DNA from: an uncultured Eubacterium sp.
GTDB lineage: Bacteria; Bacillota; Clostridia; Oscillospirales; Acutalibacteraceae
Direction of reading: 5' to 3'
DNA length: 64,000 nucleotides
Assembly: GCA_910584985.1 (NCBI GenBank)
Contig: CAJUDJ010000008.1
Coordinates: 1-64,000 of the forward strand
Positions 25,878-33,289 of the stretch are shown here, in pieces. The notes below the pieces were generated by a model. The model worked only from the letters and a program-made list of their open reading frames with translations, made no database searches and was not told the DNA's origin. Positions within the stretch are counted from its first letter, which is position 1; each line of letters opens with the position of its first letter. The position numbers and the translations under genes were made by a program.

Positions 25878-27061
25878 TGGACTACGGCAGATTTTTAAAC
25901 AAAAATATAGTTAATGTCAAGCCAAGCGGAATCCGAAAATTTTTCTCAATAGCCGAAGAGATGGAGGATGTCATTTCTTTAGGTGTGGGCGAACCTGATT
26001 TTCTTACCCCGTGGCATATCAGAAGAACGGCGATTGATTATCTTGACAGGGGCGCTACAAGATACACGGCTAATGCAGGCCTACTTGAATTAAGAAAAGA
26101 AATATGCAATTATTACAGCAGAAAATTCAATATTGAATATGAACCGAAAACGGAAGTGCTTGTAACCGTAGGCGGATCAGAAGGCATTGATATGGCCATC
26201 AGAACGCTGATATCCGCAGGGGATGAGGTTTTGGTTACAGAGCCGTCCTTTGTTTGCTATAAGCCGATTGTTGAAACCTGCAGCGGCGTAGCTGTTCCGC
26301 TTGTTACAAAAGCGGAAAATCAGTTTAAGCTGGATGCCAAAACGCTTGAAAATGCCATTACGGATAAAACAAAGCTTCTGGTACTTCCTTATCCGAATAA
26401 TCCCACAGGCGCAGTTATGCGGAAAAACGAACTTCAGAAAATTGCTGAAGTAATTATAAAGCATGATTTGTTTGTGATTTCAGATGAAATTTACAGTGAA
26501 CTTACTTACGGAAAAGAAGAGCATTGCTCCATTGCTTCTATTGCAGGAATGCAGGAAAGAACAATCGTTATAAACGGTTTTTCAAAAACATATTCCATGA
26601 CAGGCTGGCGGCTTGGTTATGCGCTTGGTCCTGCACCTGTTATTGCGCAGATGACAAAGCTTCATCAGTTTTCCATTATGAGTGCGCCCACAAATTCGCA
26701 GTATGCGGCCATTGAAGCCCTCAGAAACGGTGATAAGGATATAGAAAAAATGCGTGAGGATTATGATATGCGGCGCAGATTTACCGTCAATTCTTTCAGT
26801 GAAATCGGGCTGGAATGCTTTGAGCCGGAGGGCGCTTTCTATGTTTTTCCATGTATTAAATCTACCGGCCTTTCAAGCGATGAATTCTGTGAACGGCTGA
26901 TTATGGAAAAGCATGTGGCTGTTATTCCCGGAACAGCCTTTGGTGAATGCGGCGAAGGTTATATCAGGGTATCTTACTGTTATTCAATAGAGAATATAAA
27001 AAATGCGATTTATAAGATTGGTGAATTTGTTAAGGAAATAAAGGAGAAACATGGAAGTTAA
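25877..27061 (+). CDS. Class I/II PLP-dependent aminotransferase
   Basis: A 394-aa fold-type I aminotransferase, similar to the PatA/AraT group for aromatic or broad amino acids. Markers are SLGVGEPDF near the N-terminus, YPNNPTGAV, the aspartate of ISDEIYSEL, and the PLP lysine in GFSKTYSMTGWRLGY. The ATG at 25877 overlaps the Lrp stop. The gene's end overlaps ispE by 11 nt. The exact substrate is not readable. The Lrp neighbour suggests amino-acid-responsive expression. Confidence 0.9.
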   Translation: MDYGRFLNKNIVNVKPSGIRKFFSIAEEMEDVISLGVGEPDFLTPWHIRRTAIDYLDRGATRYTANAGLLELRKEICNYYSRKFNIEYEPKTEVLVTVGGSEGIDMAIRTLISAGDEVLVTEPSFVCYKPIVETCSGVAVPLVTKAENQFKLDAKTLENAITDKTKLLVLPYPNNPTGAVMRKNELQKIAEVIIKHDLFVISDEIYSELTYGKEEHCSIASIAGMQERTIVINGFSKTYSMTGWRLGYALGPAPVIAQMTKLHQFSIMSAPTNSQYAAIEALRNGDKDIEKMREDYDMRRRFTVNSFSEIGLECFEPEGAFYVFPCIKSTGLSSDEFCERLIMEKHVAVIPGTAFGECGEGYIRVSYCYSIENIKNAIYKIGEFVKEIKEKHGS

Positions 27062-27923
27062 GGTTAAAGCATATGCTAAAATAAATTTAATGCTTGATAT
27101 TGTAAACAGAAGAAACGATGGTTATCACGATTTGTTTATGATAATGCAGAGTGTGGGTGTTTACGATACGGTAACCGTAACTGAAAATACATCAAAAAAA
27201 ATATCCATAACCTGTAATCTGAAGGATATACCGACAGACAGCAGAAATATCGCATATAAAGCCGCAGAAGCCTTTTTTTCTGCAGTGAAAAGAAAGAACA
27301 AAGGGATTGATATAAACATTGTAAAAAGAATTCCTCACGCTGCAGGGCTTGCAGGCGGAAGTGCAGACGGCGCAGCCGTTATCGTTGCTTTAAACAGACT
27401 TTATAATACCGGACTCAGCGATGAAGAACTTTGCAGAATCGGTGTTCAGGTTGGGGCGGATGTGCCGTTTTGCATTAAAGGCGGAACACTGCTTGCGCAG
27501 GGAATCGGCGATGTGTTAAGCAAGGTAAAGCCGCTCAGAAAATGTTTTATTGTACTCGCAAAGCCCGATTTTGATGTAAACACAGGTCATGCATATAAGC
27601 AGTTTGATTTATTCGGAAAAACGCATACTCCTGATAAACTTGGTATGCTCTGTGCCATGCAGGCAAGGGATTTGAATCAGATATGTGCCGGAATGGAAAA
27701 TGTGTTTGAGCAGTTTATTGAAGTACCGAACCGTATTAATATTAAGGAAATTATAAGAAAGAATCATGCCTTGGGCTGCTGTATGAGCGGAAGCGGGCCG
27801 ACTGTTTTCGGCATTTTTGAAGAAAAGGCGGACGCACAGAATGCAGCAGAAGAGCTGAAAAAGTATGCAAAAGACATCCTTTTGTGCACGCCTGTAAGCA
27901 AAGGCTGCAAAATTGTTGAATAA
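27051..27923 (+). CDS. ispE: 4-diphosphocytidyl-2-C-methyl-D-erythritol kinase
   Basis: GHMP-type kinase of the non-mevalonate (MEP) isoprenoid pathway; it phosphorylates CDP-ME at the 2-hydroxyl. It begins with VKAYAKINLMLDI, has the ATP-binding PHAAGLAGGSADGAA, and the C-terminal CCMSGSGPTVFGIF. Length 290 aa is normal. Ribosome site AAAGGAG lies inside the aminotransferase gene; the 11-nt overlap indicates coupling. A terminator follows. Confidence 0.95.
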   Translation: MEVKVKAYAKINLMLDIVNRRNDGYHDLFMIMQSVGVYDTVTVTENTSKKISITCNLKDIPTDSRNIAYKAAEAFFSAVKRKNKGIDINIVKRIPHAAGLAGGSADGAAVIVALNRLYNTGLSDEELCRIGVQVGADVPFCIKGGTLLAQGIGDVLSKVKPLRKCFIVLAKPDFDVNTGHAYKQFDLFGKTHTPDKLGMLCAMQARDLNQICAGMENVFEQFIEVPNRINIKEIIRKNHALGCCMSGSGPTVFGIFEEKADAQNAAEELKKYAKDILLCTPVSKGCKIVE

Positions 27924-27930
27924 AAAAATG

Positions 27931-27968
27931 AAAACCTGCCTACAATCAGACTGAAAGGCAGGTTTTAT
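27931..27968 (+). terminator. Terminator of ispE whose 3' arm contains the spoIIR ribosome site
   Basis: AAAACCTGCCT (27931-27941) pairs with AGGCAGGTTTT (27956-27966). The 3' arm includes AGGCAGG, the only Shine-Dalgarno candidate for spoIIR, 9 nt before its ATG at 27972. Transcripts entering from ispE would therefore be terminated or have the ribosome site hidden. Confidence 0.75.
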
Positions 27969-27971
27969 TAT

Positions 27972-28571
27972 ATGAATAAAACAATTAAAATTTTTGTACC
28001 TATTTTTCTTTTGTTATTACTTATTTCGGCTTATATTACCCCGTTTATTGAAACAAGTGAAAGAATTTCAGATGATGTTTTCAGGCTTCATATTCTTGCA
28101 AATTCAGATGAAGAGCATGATCAGTCGCTGAAATTAAAAGTTCGTGATGCCGTGCTGGAAAAGGGACAGCGGGTTTTTACAGATTGCAGATCCCTTGAAG
28201 AAACCATTTCGTCCTGCGAAAGTAATCTTGATTTGTTTCAGACCACGGCACAGGATTGCATCAATCAAAACGGCTATTCTTATTCTGTAAAGGCTTATGT
28301 AGACAGAGAATATTTCAATACAAGAGAATATGAAGAAATTACGCTTCCGAGCGGCATATATAATGCTTTAAAAATTGAAATCGGTGAAGCAAAAGGCCAT
28401 AACTGGTGGTGTGTTATGTTTCCTGCAATCTGCCTGCCTGCCGTTTCGGAAAATGAAATGAACGATATTCTGGATGAAGAGGAAATGGATTTAATCAGTA
28501 AGGGCAGTAAGTTTGAGATACGCTTTAAAATTGTGGAAGTTTATGAAAAAATCAAAAGTAAATTTGCGTGA
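27972..28571 (+). CDS. spoIIR: Stage II sporulation protein R
   Basis: A 199-aa secreted signalling protein. In Bacillus it is made in the forespore under sigma-F and triggers SpoIIGA-dependent activation of sigma-E in the mother cell. An N-terminal membrane segment or signal (residues 5-25) is followed by the family block DDVFRLHILANSDEEHDQSLKLK. The C-terminal part has the typical HNWWCVMFPAICLP. A terminator hairpin overlaps its ribosome site upstream and another terminator lies downstream, so it is a monocistronic unit. I could not point to a convincing sigma-F promoter. Confidence 0.93.
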   Translation: MNKTIKIFVPIFLLLLLISAYITPFIETSERISDDVFRLHILANSDEEHDQSLKLKVRDAVLEKGQRVFTDCRSLEETISSCESNLDLFQTTAQDCINQNGYSYSVKAYVDREYFNTREYEEITLPSGIYNALKIEIGEAKGHNWWCVMFPAICLPAVSENEMNDILDEEEMDLISKGSKFEIRFKIVEVYEKIKSKFA

Positions 28572-28591
28572 AGATAAAATTATAAAAAATG

Positions 28592-28618
28592 AACGGATAG
28601 GCTTTCTATCCGTTTTAT
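28592..28618 (+). terminator. Terminator after spoIIR
   Basis: Stem AACGGATAG (28592-28600) / CTATCCGTT (28605-28613) plus a T-rich tail. Confidence 0.8.
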
Positions 28619-28655
28619 TTTATTATATAATATTTCTGCAGGAGGTGAAGTGCTT

Positions 28656-29252
28656 ATGGATACCATAATAAAAAATGCCTTGAATTTTGTTCGGGAATAT
28701 TTTAAGAATGATGTGAGCGGTCATGATTTTCAGCACACTTACCGTGTTTATAAAACAGCAATAAAAATAGCAGAGGTCGAAAAAAACGCAGATACAGAGC
28801 TTGTATCCCTTATTGCCTTGCTTCATGATGTTGATGATAAAAAGATTGTCGGCAGCAAGGCAGCTGATTTTGAAAACACAGGAAATTTTCTGACAGCGCA
28901 AAATATCAGCGCGAAAAAAATCAATCTGATTTGCAGTGAAATTTCAAAAATTTCTTTTAACGGCACAGGGAACACAGTTCCCAATACTCCGGAGGGAAAA
29001 ATTGCGCAGGACGCAGACAGAATAGATGCTATGGGAGCTATCGGTATTGCCAGAAACTTTGCCTATGGTGCAAGCAGGGGAAGAGCGATTTACAGAGAAG
29101 AGGATAACGCTTCCTCCATTCATCATTTTTACGACAAGCTTTTAAAACTTGAAGGACTGATGAATACAGCGGAAGGAAAAAAAATAGCCCGGCACAGGCA
29201 TCAGTTTATGCAGAATTTTCTTACGGAATTTTTTGAGGAATGGAACATATAA
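28656..29252 (+). CDS. HD-domain phosphohydrolase
   Basis: A 198-aa metal-dependent phosphohydrolase of the HD superfamily, similar to YpgQ/YedJ proteins (some hydrolyse nucleotides). It has the metal-binding GHDFQHTYRVY and LLHDVDD motifs and the conserved DADRIDAMGAIGIARNFAYG. The ATG at 28656 is 8 nt after GGAGGTG; the GTG at 28650 is too close. Single-gene unit with a terminator at the stop. Confidence 0.87.
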   Translation: MDTIIKNALNFVREYFKNDVSGHDFQHTYRVYKTAIKIAEVEKNADTELVSLIALLHDVDDKKIVGSKAADFENTGNFLTAQNISAKKINLICSEISKISFNGTGNTVPNTPEGKIAQDADRIDAMGAIGIARNFAYGASRGRAIYREEDNASSIHHFYDKLLKLEGLMNTAEGKKIARHRHQFMQNFLTEFFEEWNI

Positions 29253-29283
29253 AAAGCTCAGACTGTTTAGTCTGAGCTTTTTG
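29251..29283 (+). terminator. Terminator after the HD hydrolase
   Basis: A 14-bp stem AAAAAGCTCAGACT / AGTCTGAGCTTTTT with a GTTT loop. It abuts the 3' end of the opposite tRNA-Leu and may serve both strands. Confidence 0.85.
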
Positions 29284-29368
29284 GTGCCGGTGGCGGGGGT
29301 CGAACCCGCACCCTGTTGCCAGGACCGGATTTTGAGTCCGGCACGTCTGCCAATTCCATCACACCGGC
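29282..29368 (-). tRNA. tRNA-Leu (anticodon CAA)
   Basis: On the minus strand the acceptor GCCGGTG (29368-29362) pairs with CACCGGC, followed by A and an encoded CCA (29284-29282). The anticodon stem CCGGA/TCCGG encloses CTCAAAA, giving CAA. The long variable arm and GGTTCGACC loop are typical of tRNA-Leu. Confidence 0.95.
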
Positions 29369-29412
29369 ATATTCCGTTTAAAAACAGGGATACCCGAAAA
29401 ACAGGTATCCCA

Positions 29413-29499
29413 TGGTGCTGGTGACCGGACTTGAACCGGTACGGTATTGCTACCGAGGGATTTTAAGTCCCTTGCGTCTGCCGATTTCGCCACACCAGC
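29413..29499 (-). tRNA. tRNA-Leu (anticodon UAA)
   Basis: On the minus strand the acceptor GCTGGTG (29499-29493) pairs with CACCAGC, then A and CCA (29415-29413). The anticodon loop CTTAAAA gives UAA. It is transcribed before the CAA tRNA, 44 nt apart, from one shared promoter. Confidence 0.95.
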
Positions 29500-29511
29500 G
29501 GAACAATGAAT

Positions 29512-29540
29512 ATAATACATTAAATTCATATAAATGTCAA
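29512..29540 (-). promoter_or_regulatory. Promoter of the two-tRNA-Leu operon
   Basis: On the minus strand TTGACA (29540-29535), 17 nt, TATTAT (29517-29512), 12 nt before the tRNA. Confidence 0.85.
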
Positions 29541-29543
29541 TAA

Positions 29544-30506
29544 TTAATTCACTTTATTTTGTGGTATGCCTGCAAGATAGCACTTCAGATTTTCCTCAAG
29601 AATACGGACAAGGCGTGCTCTTGTTTCCTTTGCTGCCCAGGCGATATGCGGCGTAATAATGCAGTTTTTTGCCGTAAGCAGGGGATTATCTGCGGCAGGC
29701 GGTTCTGTGCTGAGAACATCAACTGCCGCGCCTGCGATTTGATTTTGATTCAGTGCATCGGCAAGCGCCTGTTCATCAACAACCGGTCCTCTGGAAGTAT
29801 TGATGAAAACGGCTGTTTTCTTCATTTTTGAAATTGTTTCCTTGTTAATCAGCCCTGTTGTGGACGGTGTAAGCGGACAGTGGCATGATATATAATCCGC
29901 TGTGGAAAGCAGTGTGCTTAAATCTGCATTTTCAGCCGTTTTAAATGCACTTAAATCCTTTTCCGTTCTTGAATTCACAAGTATTTTCATTCCAAAGGCT
30001 TCGCTGATTTCAGCCACCTTTGAGCCAATCGAACCAAAGCCGATAATGCCGAGTGTTTTTCCGCAAAGCTCGGAAAGGGGTGTTTTCCAGTAGCAAAAAT
30101 CCGGACAGGCAGTCCATTCGCCACTGTGAACCGAGGCAGAATGCAAATCAATTCTGTTTGCAAAATGAAGAATAAATGCAAAAACCTGCTGTGCCACGGC
30201 ATTGGTTGAATAGGCGGGAATATTGCACACGGTTACACCATTTTTTGTTGCGGCATCAAGCTCTACAACATTATAGCCTGTTGACTGCAGCCCGATATAT
30301 TTAAGCTCAGGTGCAAGGGCATCCAGCTCAGCCTTTCCCAAAACCGTTTTATTAATAATCAGAATATCAGCACCCTTGGCTCTGTTAATAACCTTATTGG
30401 GTGCTGTGCGTTCATAAATGCTAACCTCATCAGCATATTGATTCAGAAAATTCCAGCTTAAATCGCCTGGATTTGTTGTGTAGGAATCAAGAATAACAGC
30501 TTTCAT
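29544..30506 (-). CDS. D-isomer-specific 2-hydroxyacid dehydrogenase (glycerate dehydrogenase-like)
   Basis: A 320-aa NAD(P)-dependent dehydrogenase that reduces a 2-oxoacid such as hydroxypyruvate. It has the N-terminal substrate domain with LQSTGYNVVELDAA, the Rossmann motif GIIGFGSIGSKVAEI, the catalytic region FINTSRGPVVDEQAL, and the active-site histidine in ITPHIAWA. Start ATG follows AGGTGA. It is divergent from the amidase gene, with its own promoter at 30542-30570. The substrate is not certain. Confidence 0.88.
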   Translation of the reverse strand: MKAVILDSYTTNPGDLSWNFLNQYADEVSIYERTAPNKVINRAKGADILIINKTVLGKAELDALAPELKYIGLQSTGYNVVELDAATKNGVTVCNIPAYSTNAVAQQVFAFILHFANRIDLHSASVHSGEWTACPDFCYWKTPLSELCGKTLGIIGFGSIGSKVAEISEAFGMKILVNSRTEKDLSAFKTAENADLSTLLSTADYISCHCPLTPSTTGLINKETISKMKKTAVFINTSRGPVVDEQALADALNQNQIAGAAVDVLSTEPPAADNPLLTAKNCIITPHIAWAAKETRARLVRILEENLKCYLAGIPQNKVN

Positions 30507-30541
30507 AATTTCACCTGCAAAAAATATATTGTTTTGTGATA

Positions 30542-30606
30542 ATTATATCGTCCGCAAATTAATTTTGCAATATTTTATTGCGATTCTATGCAATATATTA
30601 TATAAT
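30542..30606. promoter_or_regulatory. Divergent promoter pair (dehydrogenase / amidase)
   Basis: Minus strand: TTGCAA (30570-30565), 17 nt, TATAAT (30547-30542). Plus strand: TTGCGA (30578-30583), 17 nt, TATAAT (30601-30606). The -35 boxes are only 7 nt apart, back to back, so polymerase binding at one could exclude the other. Confidence 0.7.
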
Positions 30607-30632
30607 GAAGCATAAATATTATTGGTGATTTT

Positions 30633-31328
30633 ATGAAAAGAGCGCTGATAATACTTCTTGTTTTTGTTTTCACTTTTCTTTCCTGTTTCGGCATAAATGC
30701 ACTGTATGAAAAAACAAATGCCGTGCATTCCAATTATATAAAAAGCAATTATAATATAGTGCTGGATGCAGGGCACGGCGGAAAGGATGCCGGAACGGTT
30801 GCGGCTGACGGAACGCCGGAAAAAGATATAAATCTCGGAATTGTTCTTAAGCTTTATGATTTTCTTATGTTCTGCGGCATAAACTGCTATACTGTCAGAA
30901 ATGATGATACAGAATATTATCCTGCAGGCTCTGATAAAAGCCGTTCTGATTTATACAACAGGCTTAATTTTGTGAACAGCATAGATAATGCCATTTTGGT
31001 ATCTGTTCATCAGAATCATTTTGAGGATACCTCCGAATGGGGGATGCAGGTGTGGTATACACCGAATGAGCTTTCCAGCGAATTTCTGGCGAACAGTATC
31101 TTAAGCATCAGCAAGCTGTTTTTGCAGCCGGAAAATCAAAGGCTGAATAAAGTTTCAGACAGCAGTTATTACATATTGTATAAAGCAAAGGTGCCATCGG
31201 TAATGGTGGAATGCGGTTTTATGAGTAATTATGAGGAAAATAATAAGCTGAAGAGTGAAGATTATCAAAAACAGCTTGCTTATACAATAACAATGGGTAT
31301 AAATACATATATGAATAAGGAATCATAA
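30633..31328 (+). CDS. N-acetylmuramoyl-L-alanine amidase (CwlD-like)
   Basis: A 231-aa zinc amidase (Amidase_3) that cleaves the MurNAc-L-Ala bond of peptidoglycan. The N-terminal membrane segment (residues 4-22) is followed by NIVLDAGHGGKDAG with the first zinc histidine, the zinc glutamate in EKDINLGI, SVHQNHFED, and the catalytic glutamate in VMVECGFMSN. Size and single anchor match CwlD, which makes muramic-delta-lactam in spore cortex; that role is inference. radA begins 3 nt after its stop, an operon. Confidence 0.88.
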   Translation: MKRALIILLVFVFTFLSCFGINALYEKTNAVHSNYIKSNYNIVLDAGHGGKDAGTVAADGTPEKDINLGIVLKLYDFLMFCGINCYTVRNDDTEYYPAGSDKSRSDLYNRLNFVNSIDNAILVSVHQNHFEDTSEWGMQVWYTPNELSSEFLANSILSISKLFLQPENQRLNKVSDSSYYILYKAKVPSVMVECGFMSNYEENNKLKSEDYQKQLAYTITMGINTYMNKES

Positions 31329-31331
31329 AAT

Positions 31332-32708
31332 ATGGCTAAATCAAAATCAGTTTATGTGTGCAGTGAATGCGGCTTTGAAAGCGCAAAGTGGTATGGCAAG
31401 TGCCCGGAATGCGGGCAGTGGAACACAATGAATGAGGAGCTTTCTGCTGTTTCTCATGGCAAAAGCAGCTTCGCCAAAAAGTCGGTTTCGGCCGTTCAGC
31501 AGGTTATGCGCCTGAATGATATTACAGGTGATGTTGAAAGGCGGATTTCAACAGGAATCAGGGAATTTGACCGTGTGCTCGGCGGCGGAATTGTTATTGG
31601 CAGCCTTGTTTTAATCAGCGGTGATCCTGGTATTGGAAAATCTACCATTCTGCTTCAGATTTGTGAATATCTCGGTAAAGATAAATATGTGCTTTATGTC
31701 AGCGGAGAAGAGTCTGCAAGCCAGATTAAGCTTCGTGCAAACAGGCTTGGTGTGTTCACTGAAAATCTTGCTGTTCTTGCACAGACGGATGTCGGATCAA
31801 TTATTGAAACCATCAGAACGGAAAAGCCGGATGTTGTGATTATTGATTCTATTCAGACGATGATTTATGATGAATGCACTTCCTCCGCAGGTTCAGTAAC
31901 ACAAGTAAGGGAATGCACAAATATCTTTATGCACACCGCAAAGTCATACGGAATTCCGATTTTTGTCGTTGGGCATGTAAATAAGGACGGTGCAATTGCC
32001 GGCCCGAAAGTGCTTGAGCATATTGTGGATACGGTTCTTTATTTTGAGGGTGAACGCAATTATTCTTACCGAATCTTAAGAGGCGTGAAAAACCGTTTCG
32101 GTTCCACAAATGAAATCGGCGTGTTTGAAATGCAGCAGAACGGGCTTCAGGAGGTTGAAAATCCATCTCTTTTAATGCTTTCTGGCAGGCCGAAAAATAC
32201 AAGCGGCACCTGTGTGGCCTGCGTTATGGAGGGTTCAAGGCCGATTCTTGCTGAAGTTCAGGGTCTTGTTACCGCCACCGGCTTCGGCACGCCGAGAAGA
32301 ATGAGCACAGGCTTTGATTATAACAGAATGGCAATGATACTTGCTGTGCTTGAAAAAAGGGCAGGGTATTATTTCAACAATATGGATGCCTATATTAATG
32401 TTGTTGGCGGTTTAAGGCTGGACGAACCTTCAGCTGATTTAACCGTTGCCATGGCACTGGTTTCTTCGTTAAAAGATATGCCTGTAAATGAAAATGTAAT
32501 CGCTTTCGGTGAAATAGGACTTGCAGGTGAAATCAGGGCAGTAAGCAACTGTGAACAGCGTGTTTCAGAGGCAAACAGGCTTGGCTTTAACAGATGTATT
32601 ATTCCGTTTCATAATTATAAGGGCCTGTCCAAAGTGCTTAAGATAAATGTGGATATCGTGCCTGTAAGAACTATCCGTGATGCATTTAAGGCTTTGACAG
32701 AGGAATAA
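31332..32708 (+). CDS. radA: DNA repair protein RadA
   Basis: RecA-related ATPase/helicase that drives branch migration in recombination. The N-terminal zinc finger CSECGFESAKWYGKCPECG is followed by the Walker A GDPGIGKST, the RadA signature KNRFGSTNEIGVFEM, and a C-terminal Lon-like domain with GEIGLAGEIRAVS. Full length (458 aa). It is the last host gene before the mobile region. Confidence 0.96.
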   Translation: MAKSKSVYVCSECGFESAKWYGKCPECGQWNTMNEELSAVSHGKSSFAKKSVSAVQQVMRLNDITGDVERRISTGIREFDRVLGGGIVIGSLVLISGDPGIGKSTILLQICEYLGKDKYVLYVSGEESASQIKLRANRLGVFTENLAVLAQTDVGSIIETIRTEKPDVVIIDSIQTMIYDECTSSAGSVTQVRECTNIFMHTAKSYGIPIFVVGHVNKDGAIAGPKVLEHIVDTVLYFEGERNYSYRILRGVKNRFGSTNEIGVFEMQQNGLQEVENPSLLMLSGRPKNTSGTCVACVMEGSRPILAEVQGLVTATGFGTPRRMSTGFDYNRMAMILAVLEKRAGYYFNNMDAYINVVGGLRLDEPSADLTVAMALVSSLKDMPVNENVIAFGEIGLAGEIRAVSNCEQRVSEANRLGFNRCIIPFHNYKGLSKVLKINVDIVPVRTIRDAFKALTEE

Positions 32709-32938
32709 ATATAAATATAAATATGAATAAAATATATTTAATCATCAGAAAAATATGCAGCGACAAATGGCATTATTTAATATCTCAGATAAGTTCTTGA
32801 AAGAAAATATCAACAAAAGAAACGCTGATAAAAGCCATATGAGTTTTATGTGAATGATAATTTACTTAATAAGTGCCTGAATACTTTTGAAATGCCGGAG
32901 GAGATTGAAATAAATCCAATAATCAATTATGAGTAAAG
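32709..32938 (+). other. Gene remnants between radA and the mobile element
   Basis: AT-rich stretch with only fragments: MNKIYLIIRKICSDKWHYL from about 32723, MALFNISDKFLKEN from about 32768, and a 28-codon frame from 32854 (MNDNLLNKCLNTFEMPEEIE). The last has a weak ribosome site and ends just before a terminator. None is recognised; they look like pieces of a decayed small gene. Confidence 0.35.
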
Positions 32939-32966
32939 ACCGCGCTACTGCGGTTTTTATTTTTTA
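32939..32966 (+). terminator. Intrinsic terminator
   Basis: ACCGC (32939-32943) / GCGGT (32950-32954) with a long T-rich tail. It marks the left side of the mobile region. Confidence 0.65.
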
Positions 32967-32984
32967 GGAATCAAGGTGAGAACC

Positions 32985-33206
32985 ATGCGAAAATGTGAAC
33001 AAATCAGTATAGTAGAATATCTGTATCATATGCAGGCAAGACTTGAGAATGAAGTAAATTGCTGTCTGTATCGGTCTGTAAGGCGGGATTTAGATAGCGT
33101 AGACCTGTTAGAAGAAATCATAGCAAAAGAGCGTTTAAGGCTGTTTAATGATATAATGTTCGATATAGTCCGGATATTAAAACTAACAGGGAATGCAGAG
33201 GATTGA
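32985..33206 (+). CDS. Small orphan protein at the left side of the mobile element
   Basis: A 73-aa, mostly alpha-helical, charged protein starting MRKCEQISIVEYLYHMQ and ending IVRILKLTGNAED. No domain is recognised. AAGGTGAG lies 4 nt before the ATG at 32985; a GTG at 32976 is an alternative start. A terminator follows at 33258-33289. It is grouped with the element because it lies between the decayed radA flank and the GC-rich block, so it may be an accessory or regulatory protein of the element. That is inference only. Confidence 0.55.
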   Translation: MRKCEQISIVEYLYHMQARLENEVNCCLYRSVRRDLDSVDLLEEIIAKERLRLFNDIMFDIVRILKLTGNAED

Positions 33207-33257
33207 CAGTAGATAAAAAAGTTGATACAATTATACAAAATAAAAGAAGTTTTGTTG

Positions 33258-33289
33258 AATCGGCAAGGGTGTTGCCGATTTATTTTTTT
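33258..33289 (+). terminator. Intrinsic terminator after the small orphan gene
   Basis: A perfect 9-bp stem AATCGGCAA / TTGCCGATT with a T run, directly before the GC-rich block. Confidence 0.8.

Noticed and set aside
29233..29424. Open frame of 63 codons containing VAGVEPA
   Set aside because: It lies across the complement of the tRNA-Leu(CAA); this peptide is a well-known artefact of reading a tRNA gene backwards.
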